Assembly: GCF_023736115.1 (NCBI RefSeq)
Contig: NZ_JAKQZC010000003.1
Location: 552,879-616,878 of the forward strand
Direction of reading: 5' to 3'
Length of the DNA: 64,000 bases
DNA from: Salinicola avicenniae
Lineage (GTDB): Bacteria > Pseudomonadota > Gammaproteobacteria > Pseudomonadales > Halomonadaceae
In this document: piece by piece, positions 61,726 to 64,000 of the stretch
How the letters are laid out: each line of letters begins with the position of its first letter
Numbering within the stretch: the stretch's first letter is position 1
The notes under the pieces: generated by a model
What the model was told of the DNA's origin: nothing
What the model saw: the letters and a program-made list of their open reading frames with translations, nothing else
Database searches by the model: none
Translations under genes and position numbers: made by a program

Positions 61726-62447
61726 TGCGCTTGATTCAGGTCACCGACTGCCATCTGCTGGCGGACCCGAAAGGGCGTTCGCGCAAGGGCTATCCGCTAC
61801 ATCAGTTACGTGCCGTACTGGCGCAGGCCAGAGCGCTCAGGCCGGACATGCTGCTGGTAACCGGCGATATTGCCGAAGACGAGACATCCGCCGCCTATCG
61901 CCACGCCTATCATGCGCTAGCCGAGGTGGGGGCACCGTGGTTCTGGCTTCCTGGCAACCATGATCAGCCCGAATTGATGGACGAGTGGCAGCCTTGTCTC
62001 GATGAGCTGGATCTCGGGGCCTGGCGCGTACTGTTGCTGAATACCCGTTTGAGCGGCCAGCCCGGCGGCGAGGTGGGGCGCGAGCAGTTACAGCAGCTGG
62101 CCGAACAGCTCGAGCGCGATGAACGGCCGACGCTGATCGCGCTACATCACCCGCCTGTGCCAGTCGGTTCCGTATGGATGGACGCGATTGGTCTCGCCGA
62201 CCGCGATGCGCTCTGGCAAACCCTGGCCCCCTATCCTCAAGTGCGGGCGCTTTTATGTGGTCATATTCATCAGGCCTTTGCGGCCTGGGAAGGCATGGTT
62301 GCCGTCTATGGTTGTCCCTCGACCTCGGATCAGTTCCTTCCCGGCAGTCACGAGTTCGCCGTCGACGAAGCGGCGCGCCCCGGGTTCCGAGTTATCGATC
62401 TGAAAGGGGATGACATGACCACCTGGATCGAGCGTGTCGAGCTCTAG
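61725..62447 (+). CDS. cpdA: 3',5'-cyclic-AMP phosphodiesterase CpdA
   Basis: A 240-residue calcineurin-type metallophosphatase that hydrolyses cAMP. All metal-binding motifs are present: QVTDCHLL (D-x-H), VTGDIAED (GD), LPGNHDQPE (GNHD), ALHHPP and CGHIHQ. In E. coli, CpdA lowers cAMP-CRP signalling, and in Pseudomonas relatives it affects virulence and motility. The ATG at 61725 overlaps the preceding stop; the longer frame has no conserved N-terminus. It closes the nudF unit. Confidence 0.93.
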   Translation: MRLIQVTDCHLLADPKGRSRKGYPLHQLRAVLAQARALRPDMLLVTGDIAEDETSAAYRHAYHALAEVGAPWFWLPGNHDQPELMDEWQPCLDELDLGAWRVLLLNTRLSGQPGGEVGREQLQQLAEQLERDERPTLIALHHPPVPVGSVWMDAIGLADRDALWQTLAPYPQVRALLCGHIHQAFAAWEGMVAVYGCPSTSDQFLPGSHEFAVDEAARPGFRVIDLKGDDMTTWIERVEL

Positions 62448-62658
62448 GGATGTTGAGTGATATAACCAGAAGCACTTTTTGGATCATCTTTGATTCTTTG
62501 ACGTTATTACCGCTGTCTCGCTAGGGTAAATGGCTTTATACCGGGTCGCGCCAGGCATCGCGGCTTGAGGCTTTAGACTTCGCTCGCGTGCTCGAGGACT
62601 CGGTAGATCCCATTTCGTTACCGGCTGGCATCACGCCAGCGACCGTGAGATAGCGCCC

Positions 62659-63582
62659 ATGACAGCTCCTCCCCTCAGTGCCCAGCGCCAGACCCACTTG
62701 AAGCAGCTCGAAGCCGAGTCGATTCACATCATCCGCGAAGTGGCGGCCGAGTTCGGCAACCCGGTGATGCTCTACTCGATCGGCAAGGACTCCTCGGTGA
62801 TGCTGCATCTGGCGCGCAAGGCCTTCTATCCCGGGTCGCCGCCGTTCCCGCTGATGCACGTCAACACCACCTGGAAGTTCAAGGAGATGATCGAGTTCCG
62901 CGACCGCATGGCGGCGGACGTGGGCATGGAGCTGATCGAGCATATCAACGAGGAAGGGCGTGCCGCCGGCATCAACCCGTTCGATCACGGCAGCGCCAAG
63001 TACACCGACATCATGAAGACCCAGTCGCTCAAGCAGGCGCTGGACAAGTATGGCTTCGATGCCGCCTTCGGCGGGGCGCGCCGCGACGAGGAAGCCTCTC
63101 GCGCCAAGGAGCGCGTCTACTCCTTCCGCGACAAGCATCACCGCTGGGACCCCAAGAACCAGCGCCCGGAGCTGTGGAATCTCTACAACGGCAAGGTCAA
63201 CAAGGGCGAGTCGATCCGCGTCTTTCCGCTCTCCAACTGGACCGAACTGGATATCTGGCAGTACATCTACCTCGAATCGATCCCCATCGTGCCGCTCTAC
63301 TACTCCGCGCCGCGTCCGGTGGTCGAGCGCGACGGCATGCTGGTGATGGTCGACGACGAGCGCCTGCCGCTGGAACCGGGCGAAGTGCCGGAAGAGAAGT
63401 GGGTGCGCTTCCGTACGTTGGGCTGCTATCCGCTGACCGGTGCGGTGGAGTCGGAAGCGGCGACGCTGCCGGAGATCATCCAGGAGATGCTGCTGACCCG
63501 TACCTCGGAGCGCAGCGGCCGCGCCATCGACAAGGATCAGGTGGGCAGCATGGAAAAGAAAAAACGCGAGGGGTACTTCTAG
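62659..63582 (+). CDS. cysD: Sulfate adenylyltransferase subunit 2 CysD
   Basis: A 307-residue catalytic subunit of ATP sulfurylase that makes adenylyl-sulfate from sulfate and ATP, driven by GTP hydrolysis in CysN. The PP-loop motif [14 protein letters not shown] is near residues 35-48, followed by family blocks [22 protein letters not shown] and [32 protein letters not shown] (each shown in part). The C-terminus KKKREGYF is universal. It is expressed with cysN, which starts 175 bases downstream. The 211-base region upstream contains AT-rich promoter-like DNA. Confidence 0.97.
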   Translation: MTAPPLSAQRQTHLKQLEAESIHIIREVAAEFGNPVMLYSIGKDSSVMLHLARKAFYPGSPPFPLMHVNTTWKFKEMIEFRDRMAADVGMELIEHINEEGRAAGINPFDHGSAKYTDIMKTQSLKQALDKYGFDAAFGGARRDEEASRAKERVYSFRDKHHRWDPKNQRPELWNLYNGKVNKGESIRVFPLSNWTELDIWQYIYLESIPIVPLYYSAPRPVVERDGMLVMVDDERLPLEPGEVPEEKWVRFRTLGCYPLTGAVESEAATLPEIIQEMLLTRTSERSGRAIDKDQVGSMEKKKREGYF

Positions 63583-63589
63583 CCGCTGG

Positions 63590-63720
63590 CTACCACTCGC
63601 TGCGCTCGGCCATACGGCGTTAACAATCAGCTCAAAATGCTCATTTACCCCAGTAAACTCCGCCTTTCCGCTGATTTTTCCCTATCTGGCCATCGCTCGC
63701 TAAGTGAGTGCTCAGCGCCT
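63590..63720. repeat. Imperfect palindrome between cysD and cysN
   Basis: A roughly 130-base imperfect inverted repeat fills most of the gap. Its centre is CTCATTTACCCCAGTAAACTC; matching flanks TCAGC...GCTGA and GGCCAT...TGGCC occur on both sides. It resembles dispersed REP-type intergenic elements seen in halomonads and related genomes. Confidence 0.55.
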
Positions 63721-63756
63721 GCGCCCCTGTTCATCGCATTGTAAGGAAACCAGACA

Positions 63757-64000
63757 ATGTCTCACCAGTCCGGCCTGATCTCGGAAAACATCGAAGCCTA
63801 TCTCAAGGAGCACGAGAACAAGGATCTCCTGCGCTTCATCACCTGCGGCAGCGTCGACGATGGCAAGTCGACCCTGATTGGACGGCTGCTGCACGACTCC
63901 AAGATGATCTACGAAGATCAGCTTGCCGCCATCACCCAGGCCTCGAAGTCCAGCGGCACCACCGGCGACAAGGTCGACCTGGCGCTGCTGGTCGACGGCC
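63757..64000 (+). CDS. cysN: Sulfate adenylyltransferase subunit 1 CysN, 5' end (partial)
   Basis: The first 81 codons of the GTPase subunit of ATP sulfurylase, cut by the window end. The N-terminus reads [20 protein letters not shown]; the G1/P-loop is [18 protein letters not shown] near residues 31-48, then [25 protein letters not shown], which matches CysN. A GTAAGGAAA ribosome site precedes the ATG. If the full gene carries an APS-kinase (CysC) fusion, it lies outside this window. Confidence 0.95.
   Translation, partial: MSHQSGLISENIEAYLKEHENKDLLRFITCGSVDDGKSTLIGRLLHDSKMIYEDQLAAITQASKSSGTTGDKVDLALLVDG

Overview
The window is GC-rich chromosomal DNA of a gammaproteobacterium. The gene content and protein style (FabV, three-lipoyl-domain AceF, carboxynorspermidine genes, GlxA-type regulators, a BapA/LapF-like giant adhesin with its own type I exporter) look most like the Halomonadaceae (Halomonas/Salinicola/Kushneria group). 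The family assignment is inference from recognition, not from a search. Most of the window is ordinary, tightly packed chromosome; the real accessory stretches are about 27.5-29.6 kb and 34.5-39.4 kb, plus the very large adhesin locus at 44.5-60.1 kb.

Layout. 1-9.7 kb is core metabolism and envelope: fabV (3' end), a GlxA-type regulator, ampD, aceE-aceF, adk, tsaB and uppP. 9.8-13.4 kb holds rsmJ, two tandem membrane proteins of unknown function and an NlpE-like lipoprotein. 13.4-16.4 kb is a compact arsenic operon (arsR-arsC-arsH-arsB, minus strand) with a visible promoter/operator. 16.5-24.4 kb has a CsbD-type stress protein, two LysR regulators facing a cupin gene and a chromate transporter, the carboxynorspermidine synthase/decarboxylase pair and two mini zinc-ribbon proteins. 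At 24.47-24.62 kb, in an apparently empty gap, lies a strong candidate CsrB/RsmZ-family regulatory RNA: eight GGA motifs, three of them in perfect hairpin loops, then an intrinsic terminator. 24.9-34.5 kb carries uncharacterised membrane or exported proteins, an MFS transporter, a chemoreceptor ending in EWESF and a YiiX-like hydrolase.

36.1-38.3 kb is an integron gene-cassette array without an integrase (a CALIN). Five attC-like sites on the minus strand separate four low-GC cassettes; one encodes an AbiV-family abortive-infection protein, the others are unknown. Direct repeats carrying the same core box lie beyond it, followed by a 50-residue metallothionein gene and tRNA-Arg(CCU). 39.6-43.5 kb is core again (cmoM, rsmC, an EAL-HDOD protein, greB). 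44.5-60.1 kb is one minus-strand unit: a 3551-residue adhesin followed by its TolC-like, ABC and HlyD-like export genes. The adhesin has a duplicated C-terminal module with what looks like an internal secretion-signal domain. The window closes with nudF, a YqiB-like gene, cpdA and the sulfate-activation genes cysD and cysN (partial).

Working together: the adhesin and exporter, the polyamine pair, the EAL-HDOD protein, cpdA and the Csr-type RNA are all of kinds that influence attachment and biofilm in related bacteria, but no regulatory link is shown by the sequence. The ars operon, chrA and the metallothionein form a dispersed metal/oxyanion resistance set.
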